A stretch of DNA of 35,788 bases from DATFKA01 sp042095835 (GCA_042095835.1 JBELML010000058.1:1-35788), one strand, 5' to 3'. Shown: positions 16,756-25,114, numbered from the stretch's first letter. Translations and numbers: made by a program. The notes: a model not told the origin generated them from the letters alone.

Positions 16756-18999
16756 CTATTTGAGTTTGATTGCCCAGTAGCCTTTTTGCTGATAGCCCTT
16801 ATCTTTACTATACACTTGTCCTTTTGGAAATCCTAAGATCGTCAGAGCCCTTCCCACATTGATCTTTTTTACTGTGGTTTTGGTCTCTAACTCAATTGCT
16901 TGCAATACCTGTGTAGCTGTTACAAATTCTGATTCCTCATCATCTGGTCTGCCAGGTTTATAGAACTCTTGAATCAACTCTTGTTCTATGGTAGTGATCT
17001 GGAACGAACTGTTATTTTGCTCAGATTTTTGTAATTCCTCTTTGGTAAGATTAAATTTGAATCCACCACGTAAAAGTGCATAAGCTTGCCCCCAGACGAG
17101 GTCTATATTGATTTTGGTATTATAGCCTTTTGGTCCCCCTTTGTCATGGATGATATCATCTACTTCGAAGATTAGCCAGCGGACATTTCCTGTCTCGTCA
17201 ATTAGAAATTCATCATCATTGGTAGTTCCAAAGAAAGAAGCCCTACGGCGTAGGGTAGAGGAGGTCCGATCATAAGGTAACCGTTCCTTGATGGATTGAA
17301 TCGTAATAAGTGCTTTTACCTTACGGATATCTGACTTAGAAAATTGACTCAATTCGTCAAAATTGACGATTAGGTTTTCGCAAAGTGCAATACGCCCGTC
17401 CTTATTATGTACATCTATATTCTCCGTGATATAAGCAGATAGCCGCTCTGGCATCAGAAAGCGAACAAAGGTTGTTTTACCATCATTTTGTTTGCCCTTA
17501 AGTACGAAGCAATGCTTGTTAAAGGGAATAACACCAATTGCGCAAGCAACGGTGCGGACCAGCATCTTTTTGAATTGTTGGTTGAACCAAAGTTGATCTT
17601 TACAAGACACGTGGTTAGCCAAGGCCTCGATATAATCTGGTAGCTGTGTCGTCCAGGGTGGTATATTCTCAAAGTATTCTCTAAAAGGATCATATCTAGG
17701 TACAAACTTGCTTTTTAGTAAGGCAATCAATGGCGTTTCAACACCCGTAAAGCCTTGCTCATACAAGTCACAGATCAAGTCGTTTTCGTTTAACTCTTCA
17801 TATTCATCCACGTCAATCACCTTTACTTCGATTTGATTAGATACTTCGTTGAAGCGGAAGTCGTAGGTCTCGGACAGATACTCTTTGATTCGGAGAAACT
17901 TGGATTGGTTGGGTGGCTTTTTGGTCTCCTCTTTCCCTTTAGTCGCCTTGGGTGCTGAAGGTTTTTTCTGACCGTTCTGTAGACCTTTGTACTTCCTTAT
18001 TTGCGCATCATTGTATTTTACGCTTTTGCTCTTGTAAGCACTTTCTACCGTGGCTTTGATCTCTCTTTTAGTAAAGGGATCATTCCCTGATTCTTCTGCA
18101 TAGGCATAACATTCGTACAGTGCTCTATCCTTGGAAACATCGTGCTGTTTCATTTCTGAAGCAAAAGCAAAAACGAAATTATTGCGCCCAGTAGGAATTC
18201 GCTGGTTGCGTACCTTTTTTAAACAGATTTGTACCTTATCTTCTTCGGATATGGTATTGGCTATGGTTTCAGCACCACCTGGCCTTGAGGGTGGGGTAGG
18301 TTTGAGATAATAAACTCGGCTTTGCTTATTGAGGTAGAAACTATCGTCAGGAGCTTTAGTATAAAACCAGAGCCTAGCTACATTATTTGTTCCTGTGTCG
18401 ATATGTTCCGTTGCTTTGATTTTGGCATTTACCGCTCCTGGGGGTAAATCACCATACGTTTTCCTCAACTCCTTATCGGAAGGGATAGATAAGTCGCTAC
18501 TTAAATCTTGACAAATAGCTTCATAGTACCTTTTGTGTGTTGCTATTGTAGCGGCGGTACACACCAAAATGCGCACACCTCGTCCGCTAGGACTGGGGAA
18601 TGCAGCAAAAACGTAGTCAAGCTTGCTAAGGTCACTAATGGTACCTGCGACCATGGTATCGTCCTCCGTACCATCGATGTCAAATCCTAGGATAGGAACA
18701 TATTCTTCCACTGCTTCATTCTTCCGCTCTCGAAACCTACCCAGCATGAAGGCAGGGCATTTGGAGTTCTTGAGCTTGGAATACGCCTCAGGATTATTCA
18801 GCTTCAGTTGTCTGAGTTGGTCGCTGAAGGTATTTATTGTTGGAGAGCCATCTTTGACTTCTTTTAGTACTGCTCCAAGTGTTGTTGTCTTGAGGGGTGC
18901 CGAGGCGCCAAAAGCTCCTTCGTATATGGAAACGGGCGCTTTGAGCCGATTTCCATAAGAAATTAAATCATTTGTAGTTTTCATCGCTTTCTTTTTCAA
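16756..18999 (-). CDS. VirE-N / VapE-type primase-helicase of the mobile element
   Basis: The N-terminal half has the features of the VirE N-terminal/primase-like domain found on Bacteroidota elements: GFDIDG (105-110) and PSPSGRG (135-141), the acidic and glycine motifs of a primase-polymerase-like core. A basic proline/lysine linker at about 345-375 leads to a VapE-type P-loop domain, with Walker A GKQNDGKT (502-509) and a downstream NFDELSQF strand that carries the Walker B acid. The FFGTTNDDEFL and TGNVRWL motifs are typical of VapE helicases. The protein likely starts replication of the excised element. An alternative start five codons later (18984) reduces overlap with the upstream frame. 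The adjacent iteron-like repeats fit a replication role. Confidence 0.85.
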   Translation of the reverse strand: MKKKAMKTTNDLISYGNRLKAPVSIYEGAFGASAPLKTTTLGAVLKEVKDGSPTINTFSDQLRQLKLNNPEAYSKLKNSKCPAFMLGRFRERKNEAVEEYVPILGFDIDGTEDDTMVAGTISDLSKLDYVFAAFPSPSGRGVRILVCTAATIATHKRYYEAICQDLSSDLSIPSDKELRKTYGDLPPGAVNAKIKATEHIDTGTNNVARLWFYTKAPDDSFYLNKQSRVYYLKPTPPSRPGGAETIANTISEEDKVQICLKKVRNQRIPTGRNNFVFAFASEMKQHDVSKDRALYECYAYAEESGNDPFTKREIKATVESAYKSKSVKYNDAQIRKYKGLQNGQKKPSAPKATKGKEETKKPPNQSKFLRIKEYLSETYDFRFNEVSNQIEVKVIDVDEYEELNENDLICDLYEQGFTGVETPLIALLKSKFVPRYDPFREYFENIPPWTTQLPDYIEALANHVSCKDQLWFNQQFKKMLVRTVACAIGVIPFNKHCFVLKGKQNDGKTTFVRFLMPERLSAYITENIDVHNKDGRIALCENLIVNFDELSQFSKSDIRKVKALITIQSIKERLPYDRTSSTLRRRASFFGTTNDDEFLIDETGNVRWLIFEVDDIIHDKGGPKGYNTKINIDLVWGQAYALLRGGFKFNLTKEELQKSEQNNSSFQITTIEQELIQEFYKPGRPDDEESEFVTATQVLQAIELETKTTVKKINVGRALTILGFPKGQVYSKDKGYQQKGYWAIKLK

Positions 19000-19222
19000 T
19001 CATTATCCATACACATAGAACTAGAAGGATCGCAAATACGAATTCCATAGGGTAGGGGACCTTAGTCCTCTGCTTTTGGTAAAACACTTGGTAATGAATT
19101 TGTAACTCATCTGCTAGATCGCCGATCGAAACGATAGCGTTCTTTCGCTGGAATAAATGCTGCGCCATAGCATTATGTGGTTTGGATAGTTTAATTCTTT
19201 TGAATAAAAAAACACGCTGCAC
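18968..19222 (-). CDS. Small hypothetical protein with one membrane segment
   Basis: An 84-residue frame upstream of, and overlapping by about 30 bases, the primase gene. A start at 19168 (MAQHLFQRK) would give 66 residues. Residues IVSIGDLADELQIHY resemble part of a small helix-turn-helix, and a hydrophobic stretch (FVFAILLVLCVWIM) near the end could span a membrane. I do not recognise it, and it could be a chance frame. In its favour are its strand, position and lack of a competing gene on the other strand. Confidence 0.35.
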   Translation of the reverse strand: MQRVFLFKRIKLSKPHNAMAQHLFQRKNAIVSIGDLADELQIHYQVFYQKQRTKVPYPMEFVFAILLVLCVWIMIEKESDENYK

Positions 19223-19335
19223 CGAATAGAAGAAACTTGAAAAGCAACTAAAAAAAAATGTATATTTGAACTCGATTAAAATGTAATTGCGTGGTTCCTT
19301 CGGGTGCTGCGCATTTTTGTTTTTAGGATGGATGC

Positions 19336-19596
19336 CTATGCTGCATCTGTGTTTGACTCATCAATCATCGCCATCAGTTCACTGTATTTCAGGTACAGTT
19401 TCCCTCTTAGCGTATAAACTTTAAGGACACCTTCTTTACGCAGGCGATCCATGGTGTTCCTAGAGCAATCGAGGATTTCCATGCCCTCTGCATAGGTTAG
19501 GATCTCCTTGGGAGGCATTCCGATTTTTGACTTCAATTCTTGTAGATGGGTATTGATCAGGTCTAGTTTGCCCATCAAATCATCGCTTTTTTGCAT
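19336..19596 (-). CDS. Excisionase-like helix-turn-helix protein
   Basis: An 86-residue protein whose second half, LTYAEGMEILDCSRNTMDRLRKEGVL and a following KVYTLRGKLYLKYSEL, has the winged helix-turn-helix pattern of the MerR-like HTH_17/excisionase group. A short helical N-terminus precedes it. Proteins of this family beside Bacteroidota integrases direct excision or regulate element genes. It lies between the primase module and the integrase operon, on the same strand. Calling it the excisionase of this element is inference from type and position. Confidence 0.78.
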   Translation of the reverse strand: MQKSDDLMGKLDLINTHLQELKSKIGMPPKEILTYAEGMEILDCSRNTMDRLRKEGVLKVYTLRGKLYLKYSELMAMIDESNTDAA

Positions 19597-19748
19597 ATCA
19601 TTTTATTTATGGTTAAAAAATAAAGTTTGAGCGGTACGTTGTTCCCCTCAGGTTAGCATCATGCTTCAAATTTATTTTCATTTTTTGATTTATGCAAATA
19701 ATTGAATGGTTTTATTTTCAAAAAATATATTTTGAAAATAATATTGTC

Positions 19749-19773
19749 AAAAAAATACCTACTCAAATAGGTA
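19749..19773 (-). terminator. Probable terminator of the integrase operon
   Basis: On the minus strand TACCTA and TAGGTA (19756-19773) form a short stem with a 6-base loop that includes the stop codon region of the preceding gene. Seven T residues follow. The stem is only 6 bp and AT-rich, so the call is moderate. Confidence 0.45.
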
Positions 19774-20403
19774 GGTATCCACTTTTCTCTGGATAAACGC
19801 TAAAAGTCGATTGTATTCTGCCATAGCTTCTTTGTCTGAGAAGTCTGAGTTAAATGCAGCAGCAGTTGGGACCATTTTAAGGTTCTCATTTTGTACTTTT
19901 CCACCTCCGTATTTCCAATCGTAGATAGGTATATCTGAGTTGATCTCAATCAGAATAGAGGCGATGTCTATAAAAGCTTTAAAATGAAAATCGGATTTAG
20001 ATCTTTTCAATTCAGCTACAATATCTACTAAGGTGATCTGTCCAAAGATGATATCCATCCTTTCATAGTATTTAGTCAACCTTTTACCAATACCTGCAAG
20101 AGAGAAATTAGATTTTCGCTCTTCATATTCACCATAAATGATATTCTTTAAAGTACCTTCAAAAAGGTCCAATTTGGATTTAATCCTAGGCTGACTGAGC
20201 TGACGCAATTCTTCATCAACCAAAATCTCTTTACCAAAAATATTGGCTTTGAACTTGGTGCTTTTTTGATCAAATGTGACAATTACGTATAAAGGGAACA
20301 CACGAACTTCCTGGCCAGCAATCGTTCGTAGCTTAACTTTTGTGGCCTGCTCGTTAATGAAGTAGTTGATTCCAATTACCTTCTGTCTATCCATTTCTAC
20401 CAA
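19759..20403 (-). CDS. Hypothetical protein co-transcribed with the integrase
   Basis: A 214-residue soluble protein that I do not recognise. The N-terminal third looks like beta strands (KVKLRTIAGQEVRVFPLYVIVTF), the rest helical, with no signal peptide, membrane segment or cysteine cluster. Its start overlaps the end of the integrase gene by a few bases (starts at 20403 or 20394 are possible), so the two are translated from one message. Genes directly after the integrase in such elements often act in excision or its control, but nothing in the sequence shows this. Confidence 0.65.
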   Translation of the reverse strand: MVEMDRQKVIGINYFINEQATKVKLRTIAGQEVRVFPLYVIVTFDQKSTKFKANIFGKEILVDEELRQLSQPRIKSKLDLFEGTLKNIIYGEYEERKSNFSLAGIGKRLTKYYERMDIIFGQITLVDIVAELKRSKSDFHFKAFIDIASILIEINSDIPIYDWKYGGGKVQNENLKMVPTAAAFNSDFSDKEAMAEYNRLLAFIQRKVDTYLFE

Positions 20404-21608
20404 TTTACACGATCTAGTGCTTTGTCTATCATTTTATTATTCAGATGCACATAGATCATGGTTTCTCTAATATTACTGTGTTGCATTAATTCTTTCAAAA
20501 CATGTACGTCTACCTTGTCTGCCATCATTGTTCCGAAAGTATGTCGTCCCGTGTGGCTACTGATATCTGACTTGACAACTGCCCTTACTGAAAGAGGCTC
20601 CGCTAGCTTTTTTAGCTGCCTTACATAAGAATTGCGGTGTTTGTACACAAAGAGTATATCGTCTTCGATCAGCAAGTCTTTGAGGCGTCTTTTTATAATT
20701 TGCTCTGGCCTGGAGTACATTGATCCAGGTATGGGGAAAAGCTTCCTTAAGTTTTGTCGATAGGGTTTACCTGTTTTTACAGCGACAAAATGTAGTTCTA
20801 TTCCCTCTGGTGTTTCCACGACATTCTCCTTCTTTAGTGCGGAAACATCTGAGAAACGGAGTCCCGTCATACAAGTGAATAGAAAAATATCTTTAACTAC
20901 GGCTAATTGAGGTTTATTCTTGGGAGCTTCAAATGCTTCAAACTGCTTGAATTCCTGTTCCAGTAAAAAGAGCTTTTCCGTTTTCACTTTTTTTACCGAA
21001 ACCTGCTTACACGGATTTTTATCGGGCGTTAGATACTCATATCTGATTGCCAGATTTATAAATTTACGAAAGTTCTTGTAATGCTTATGGACAGTATTCT
21101 GGCTTAAGCCTTCAGTATGAAGGAACTCTATAAAAGACTTTAGGAATTTTGGCTTGATTTCATGAAAACGGATATCCTCTTGGAAGGCGATTAGTTTTTC
21201 AAGAGTTTGCCTTTGATCCGTGTAGGTACTTCGTCTTAGACGGGCTTTTTCTTTCTCCAATTGGTCCTTTACAAAATCAGTAAAGGAGCGAATCGACTTA
21301 TGGTCTCGATAATCTTTTAATCGATTCAGAGTGATATCTTGTCCTCTTTCCTGAAGTTCATATTCGAAGCGTTGCATCTTCTCAATCTCATCCCGAATAT
21401 GTTTATTCAGTTGATACTGATTAGGATGATGAACAATGGTCCGGTTACGCTTATGCCACTGCTTGGGAGTGATATAAATTCCAGTATTGAAATAACGATT
21501 TTTACCGTTTAGATAAGCTCTAATGTAAACGGCGGCGGTTCCGTTTTCACGGAGGGTGGAAGTACGTTCGTAGTTGTAAACCACCTTAAATTGAATATTT
21601 GACATCAT
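20397..21608 (-). CDS. Tyrosine recombinase (integrase)
   Basis: A 403-residue site-specific recombinase of the Bacteroidota type, with an N-terminal arm-binding domain, a SAM-like core-binding domain (about 105-205) and a C-terminal catalytic domain. All catalytic residues are visible: R251 in TGLRFSDV, K278 in AVKTGK, H352 and R355 in HTGRHTFG, H377 in MQHSN, and the nucleophile Y386 in MIYVHL. The enzyme should integrate and excise the element. Its gene lies 178 bases from the 3' end of tRNA-Asp, the usual arrangement for an element inserted at a tRNA. The small palindrome ACAAATTTGT (21610-21619) and TACAAATATTGTA (21656-21668) lie just upstream and could be regulatory or arm sites. Confidence 0.93.
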   Translation of the reverse strand: MMSNIQFKVVYNYERTSTLRENGTAAVYIRAYLNGKNRYFNTGIYITPKQWHKRNRTIVHHPNQYQLNKHIRDEIEKMQRFEYELQERGQDITLNRLKDYRDHKSIRSFTDFVKDQLEKEKARLRRSTYTDQRQTLEKLIAFQEDIRFHEIKPKFLKSFIEFLHTEGLSQNTVHKHYKNFRKFINLAIRYEYLTPDKNPCKQVSVKKVKTEKLFLLEQEFKQFEAFEAPKNKPQLAVVKDIFLFTCMTGLRFSDVSALKKENVVETPEGIELHFVAVKTGKPYRQNLRKLFPIPGSMYSRPEQIIKRRLKDLLIEDDILFVYKHRNSYVRQLKKLAEPLSVRAVVKSDISSHTGRHTFGTMMADKVDVHVLKELMQHSNIRETMIYVHLNNKMIDKALDRVNW

Positions 21609-21754
21609 TACAAATTTGTTCAGTTCCTAAAAGATATGATGCCTGAGGAGAACTGTACAAATATTGTAAAAAATATATGCTTTCTAATGGGGAACGGTGA
21701 AGAAGCATGGTGAATTAAGACTATGTATATCTTCTTGTTTCCCAGTATTTTGAA

Positions 21755-21782
21755 CAAAAAAGGCGACTCCTGAGGAATCGCC
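21755..21782 (-). terminator. Rho-independent terminator of the tRNA-Asp transcript
   Basis: On the minus strand GGCGATTCCT and AGGAGTCGCC (21762-21782) form a near-perfect hairpin with one wobble pair, followed by six T residues. It begins 4 bases after the tRNA 3' end and insulates the integrase from tRNA transcription. Confidence 0.85.
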
Positions 21783-21785
21783 TTG

Positions 21786-21859
21786 CGGTCTGGACGGGAC
21801 TCGAACCCGCGACCCCCTGCGTGACAGGCAGGTATTCTAACCAACTGAACTACCAGACC
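21786..21859 (-). tRNA. tRNA-Asp (anticodon GTC)
   Basis: A complete cloverleaf is visible on the minus strand. The acceptor stem is GGTCTGG/CCAGACC with discriminator G. The D-arm is GTTC/GAAT, the anticodon stem CCTGC/GCAGG with loop CTGTCAC, so the anticodon is GTC. The T-arm has the standard TTCGAGT loop. CCA is not encoded. The integrase gene faces its 3' end, so it is the likely attachment site. Tandem damaged copies of the same tRNA lie directly upstream. Confidence 0.96.
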
Positions 21860-22203
21860 AATGGTAACTTTTATAATAACAATCTCGAAGCTCGCGGCCC
21901 TCCCGATGGCAATCGGGATATTCTAACCAACTGAACTACCAGACCAATGGTAACTTTTATAATAACAATCTCGAAGCTCGCGGCCCTCCCGATGGCAATC
22001 GGGATATTCTAACCAACTGAACTACCAGACCAATGGTAACTTTTATAATAACAATCTCGAAGCTCGCGGCCCTCCCGATGGCAATCGGGATATTCTAACC
22101 AACTGAACTACCAGACCAATGGTAACTTTTATAATAACAATCTCGAAGCTCACGGCCCTCCCGATGGTAATCGGGATATTCTAACCAACTGAACTACCAG
22201 ACT
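21834..22203 (-). repeat. Tandem array of 86-bp tRNA-Asp-derived units
   Basis: Four full units (21834-21919, 21920-22005, 22006-22091, 22092-22177) and a partial fifth (22178-22203) follow head to tail. The first three are identical; the fourth differs at two bases. The 26 bases starting each unit are the 5' half of tRNA-Asp, the first belonging to the real gene. Read on the minus strand, each damaged copy continues with a hairpin (TCCCGAT, TGCC, ATCGGGA) in place of the anticodon arm, and then GGGCCGCGAGCTTCGAGA, which aligns with the tRNA variable loop and T-arm. The 3' acceptor strand is missing. Confidence 0.92.
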
Positions 22204-22232
22204 ATATTAATAAACTATCAAAAACTAGGTAG

Positions 22233-22282
22233 ATATTCTAATTCCGAACTCGATTCGGAAAACTACCAGACCAATGATAACT
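22233..22282 (-). repeat. Degenerate outer tRNA-Asp-like copy with inserted hairpin
   Basis: The minus strand starts GGTCTGGTAGTT and ends TTAGAATATC, as the array units do. Between these the D-arm centre is replaced by a perfect 7-bp hairpin, TTCCGAA, loop TCGAG, TTCGGAA. A fainter trace of a seventh copy (GGTATTCTA on the plus strand) lies at about 22299-22323. Confidence 0.65.
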
Positions 22283-22408
22283 TACCTATTTAAAGCTTGG
22301 TATTCTATTACTGAGTTGAACTCAAAAAAGAACGGAACCAAACCTCAATTGAATTCCTTTTTCTTAGAATTTCAATCTCCACAACAAACGTTTTTGTCGT
22401 AGCGTGTG

Positions 22409-22439
22409 CAAATATATAATCGTATTTTTTACAATGCAA
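22409..22439 (-). promoter_or_regulatory. Consensus Bacteroidota promoter for the tRNA-like array and tRNA-Asp
   Basis: On the minus strand TTG (22437-22439) is followed by exactly 20 bases and then TATATTTG (22409-22416), matching the -33 and TAnnTTTG -7 elements. No terminator is visible between it and tRNA-Asp. Confidence 0.8.
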
Positions 22440-22498
22440 GTGTTGGATGAAAAAAAGTAAAAAAAAATCCATTTTTATGATGGATAGACGGATATTAC

Positions 22499-22506
22499 TA
22501 CTTTTG
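22499..22506 (+). promoter_or_regulatory. Candidate -7 element of accA
   Basis: TACTTTTG fits TAnnTTTG and lies 55 bases before the accA start. No TTG lies at the expected -33 position, so the promoter would be weak or depend on an activator. Confidence 0.45.
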
Positions 22507-22561
22507 CTGCACTATGTATGCGAGTGCCCTTTATTATTACCAAAACTAAATTTACGCACTT

Positions 22562-23551
22562 ATGGTATTCTTGGAGTTTGAAAAGCCATTAGAGGAATTG
22601 TACGCTAAGCTGGAAAAGTTAAAAGAAATTGGTGCCGATGGAGAAGAGGGGATTGATGTCACCGAAATGGTCAAAACCCTGGAAAATAAAATACGCCAAA
22701 AACGTAAAGAGATTTATGGCAATCTCAATGGCTGGCAGAAAGTCCAACTTTCTCGTCACCCTGAGCGTCCTTATACTTTATACTACATCAACCAGATGTG
22801 CCGCAAATTCGTAGAGCTACACGGCGACCGCTACTACAAAGATGATAAAGCCATCGTAGGTGGTATCGGCTCTCTAGATGGCCAATCTGTCGTCATTTTG
22901 GGTCAGCAAAAAGGCGTGAATACCAAGCTGCGCCAATACCGCAACTTTGGTATGGCCAACCCTGAAGGCTATCGCAAAGCGCTACGCCTCATGAAAATGG
23001 CCGAACGATTTAACTTTCCGATTGTTACCCTTATCGATACTCCCGGCGCTTTCCCTGGCCTAGAAGCCGAGGAGAGAGGTCAGGCCGAAGCCATCGCACG
23101 CAATCTGATAGAAATGGCACAACTAAAAGTGCCCATCGTCTGTGTGGTGATTGGCGAAGGAGCCTCCGGTGGAGCAATCGGTATCGGATTGGGCGATCGA
23201 GTGTATATGCTAGAGAATACTTGGTACTCTGTAATCTCACCGGAGTCTTGCTCCTCCATCTTGTGGAGAAGCTGGGATTACAAAGAACAAGCTGCCGAAG
23301 CCCTGAAATTGACCGCCGAAGATATGTATGAGTTCGGTATCATCGATGGTATTATCAAGGAACCTGTCGGCGGTGCACACTCTCATCCCGAAGACATGGC
23401 CAAAGCTCTTAAACGTCATATTAAAAAGGCGATCGCCGAACTGCAAGAGATGACGCCAGAAGATCGGATCGAAGCTCGAATCAATAAATATGCTAGCATC
23501 GGTCAATACGATGTCGTCGAGGAATCTGCCACCGAGGACCCCAAAGTCTAG
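22562..23551 (+). CDS. accA: Acetyl-CoA carboxylase carboxyltransferase subunit alpha
   Basis: AccA with AccD transfers the carboxyl group from biotin to acetyl-CoA, giving malonyl-CoA for fatty-acid synthesis. The 329-residue protein has the normal length for the family. It shows the family's N-terminal helical region (LEFEKPLEELYAKLEKL), VQLSRHPERPYTLYYI, the RNFGMANPEGYRKALRLM segment, DTPGAFPGLEAEERGQ, and the oxyanion-type GEGASGGAIGIG loop. All are intact. The start at 22562 sits 55 bases after a possible -7 box. It is a core housekeeping gene and marks the chromosome on the right side of the integration site. Confidence 0.97.
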   Translation: MVFLEFEKPLEELYAKLEKLKEIGADGEEGIDVTEMVKTLENKIRQKRKEIYGNLNGWQKVQLSRHPERPYTLYYINQMCRKFVELHGDRYYKDDKAIVGGIGSLDGQSVVILGQQKGVNTKLRQYRNFGMANPEGYRKALRLMKMAERFNFPIVTLIDTPGAFPGLEAEERGQAEAIARNLIEMAQLKVPIVCVVIGEGASGGAIGIGLGDRVYMLENTWYSVISPESCSSILWRSWDYKEQAAEALKLTAEDMYEFGIIDGIIKEPVGGAHSHPEDMAKALKRHIKKAIAELQEMTPEDRIEARINKYASIGQYDVVEESATEDPKV

Positions 23552-23617
23552 GATGCCAATGTTTGGTAGTGAGCTAATGCTGTGACTTTATAAATAAAGC
23601 ACTACCACATCGCATCC
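23551..23617. repeat. Long imperfect stem-loop after accA
   Basis: GGATGC (23551-23556) pairs with GCATCC (23612-23617), and nested within it TGGTAGTG (23564-23571) pairs with CACTACCA (23600-23607). No T-run follows directly. It may be a REP-like intergenic element or a weak terminator. Confidence 0.5.
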
Positions 23618-23670
23618 CTATTCATCTACCGAAGCCTGAGCCTAGGTAGAAATCACTACAAGAATGTATT

Positions 23671-24225
23671 ATGAGTTTAATTCCAGAGCCAATACAACAG
23701 TATTTTAGAAATAAAAAAATGAATACGGCTCTAATAGAACAGGCAGGCACTAAAAAGCTGAAAGTTAATTGGGAGAAAGCAAAATCCATAGGATTGTTGT
23801 TTGATGCTACTCAGTTGGATAAGCGCCAAGCAGCCCTGAAATACGTCGATCAATTACGTAGTAAAAAGAAGAAGGTCAAAGTTCTTGCCTATTTTGATGC
23901 CAAACAGCATAAAGAGGCTTCTTTTGATTTTCCCTTCTTCGATAAATCGAACCTTGATTGGATGAATTGTCCCAAAGGAGAGCAAGTGGACTTTTTTCTC
24001 AGTCAAAAATTCGATATCTTTACATTTCTTAATCCTACTACTTCTGTTTATTCAGAATATATTGCTGCTCTATCCAATGCACATTTAAAAATAGGTCCGA
24101 TTAGCAAACAATTGGACTGCTATGATCTTATGTTGAATGTAAAGGATAAAATGAATCTCAACCCTTTCATCCAACATTTAGAGTTTAATTTGCAGAAGAC
24201 AAATATCGAATATGAAGCAGCATAA
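23671..24225 (+). CDS. Conserved hypothetical protein (DUF6913-like)
   Basis: A 184-residue soluble protein. It starts with MSLIPEPIQQYFRNKKMN, followed by a Rossmann-like alternation of strands and helices: SIGLLFDATQL, KVKVLAYFDA, FDIFTFLNP and LKIGPI. It looks like the small DUF6913 family that I recall from Bacteroidota, often next to dapA; I cannot check this assignment. The end overlaps the dapA start by 14 bases, so the two are translationally coupled. No catalytic motif is visible and the function is unknown. Confidence 0.8.
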   Translation: MSLIPEPIQQYFRNKKMNTALIEQAGTKKLKVNWEKAKSIGLLFDATQLDKRQAALKYVDQLRSKKKKVKVLAYFDAKQHKEASFDFPFFDKSNLDWMNCPKGEQVDFFLSQKFDIFTFLNPTTSVYSEYIAALSNAHLKIGPISKQLDCYDLMLNVKDKMNLNPFIQHLEFNLQKTNIEYEAA

Positions 24226-25114
24226 GTTTAGAGGTGCCGGTGTAGCTATTGTTACGCCTTTCCAAAATTATCAAATTGATTACCCAGCTCTAGGACGTGT
24301 TATTGAGCACGTGATCGCTGGTGGCGTAGATTATATCGTTTCACTAGGGACTACTGGCGAAGCCGTCACCCTGTCTAAAGAGGAATGTAGAGCCGTCTTT
24401 GATTATACGATCGAGAAAGTCGCTGGCCGCAAACCACTTGTCGCTGGCCTTTTTGGGCACAACTATACCGATAAGTTAGTACGCTCCTTACAGGAATATG
24501 ATTTTACAGGCTTCGACGCCATCATGTCGAGTAGCCCCGCATACAATAAGCCTCCTCAAGAAGGTATTTACCAGCATTATATGGCGCTGGCAGAGGCTTC
24601 GCCACTACCTATTATTGTCTATAATGTACCAGGTCGTACGGGGTCGAATATCACGGCAGAGACCATGCTGCGCTTGGCAAATGCCAGCGAAAAGTTTATC
24701 GCCATCAAAGAAGCTTCTGGTGATCTAGTACAAGGAATGAAAATTCTTAAAGACCGCCCAGAGCATCTATTGGTACTCTCTGGTGATGATCCTACGGCCT
24801 TACCGCTCATCGCTTCCGGTGGAGATGGTGCCATCTCTGTGATTGCGAATGCCTATCCGGAGCATTTTACCAATATGGTCCAATTAGCATTGAATGGTGA
24901 GATACAGCAGGCCGCTCAAATCAATTTGGATTTACTAGATATACATCCATTACTTTACGTAGAAGGCAACCCAGCTGGCATAAAAGCCGCCCTGGAGATT
25001 CAAGGCTTCTGCTCCAAAGAAGTGAGAATACCTTTAGCGCCACTTTCTACGCCCTATTACCAGCAACTCCAAGTAGAAATGGCCAAAGTGCCCACAATGG
25101 ATCCCGTTTTTTAG
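24212..25114 (+). CDS. dapA: 4-hydroxy-tetrahydrodipicolinate synthase
   Basis: DapA condenses pyruvate with aspartate semialdehyde, the first step of the lysine and diaminopimelate pathway. The 300-residue TIM barrel shows GTTGE (46-50) with the catalytic threonines, Y137 in VYNVPGRTG, and the Schiff-base lysine K166 in IAIKEASGD. Length and motifs are normal. The ATG lies inside the end of the preceding small gene, so translation is coupled. A dyad and then the ribosomal-protein promoter follow. Confidence 0.97.
   Translation: MKQHKFRGAGVAIVTPFQNYQIDYPALGRVIEHVIAGGVDYIVSLGTTGEAVTLSKEECRAVFDYTIEKVAGRKPLVAGLFGHNYTDKLVRSLQEYDFTGFDAIMSSSPAYNKPPQEGIYQHYMALAEASPLPIIVYNVPGRTGSNITAETMLRLANASEKFIAIKEASGDLVQGMKILKDRPEHLLVLSGDDPTALPLIASGGDGAISVIANAYPEHFTNMVQLALNGEIQQAAQINLDLLDIHPLLYVEGNPAGIKAALEIQGFCSKEVRIPLAPLSTPYYQQLQVEMAKVPTMDPVF

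Larger units (their letters stand above)
21860..22561. other. Non-protein region: tRNA-like array and divergent promoters
   Basis: No protein gene is visible in this 700-base stretch. It holds the tandem tRNA-Asp-derived array, its degenerate outer copies, a minus-strand consensus promoter (22409-22439) that reads toward the array and tRNA-Asp, and a plus-strand -7 box for accA (22499-22506). Confidence 0.85.

Noticed and set aside
21620..21844. A 74-residue minus-strand frame
   Set aside because: It runs across tRNA-Asp and its terminator, so it is not a protein gene.
21834..22282. The regularly spaced repeats as a CRISPR array
   Set aside because: The whole 86-bp unit is repeated without unique spacers, and the unit is derived from tRNA-Asp; no cas genes are nearby.
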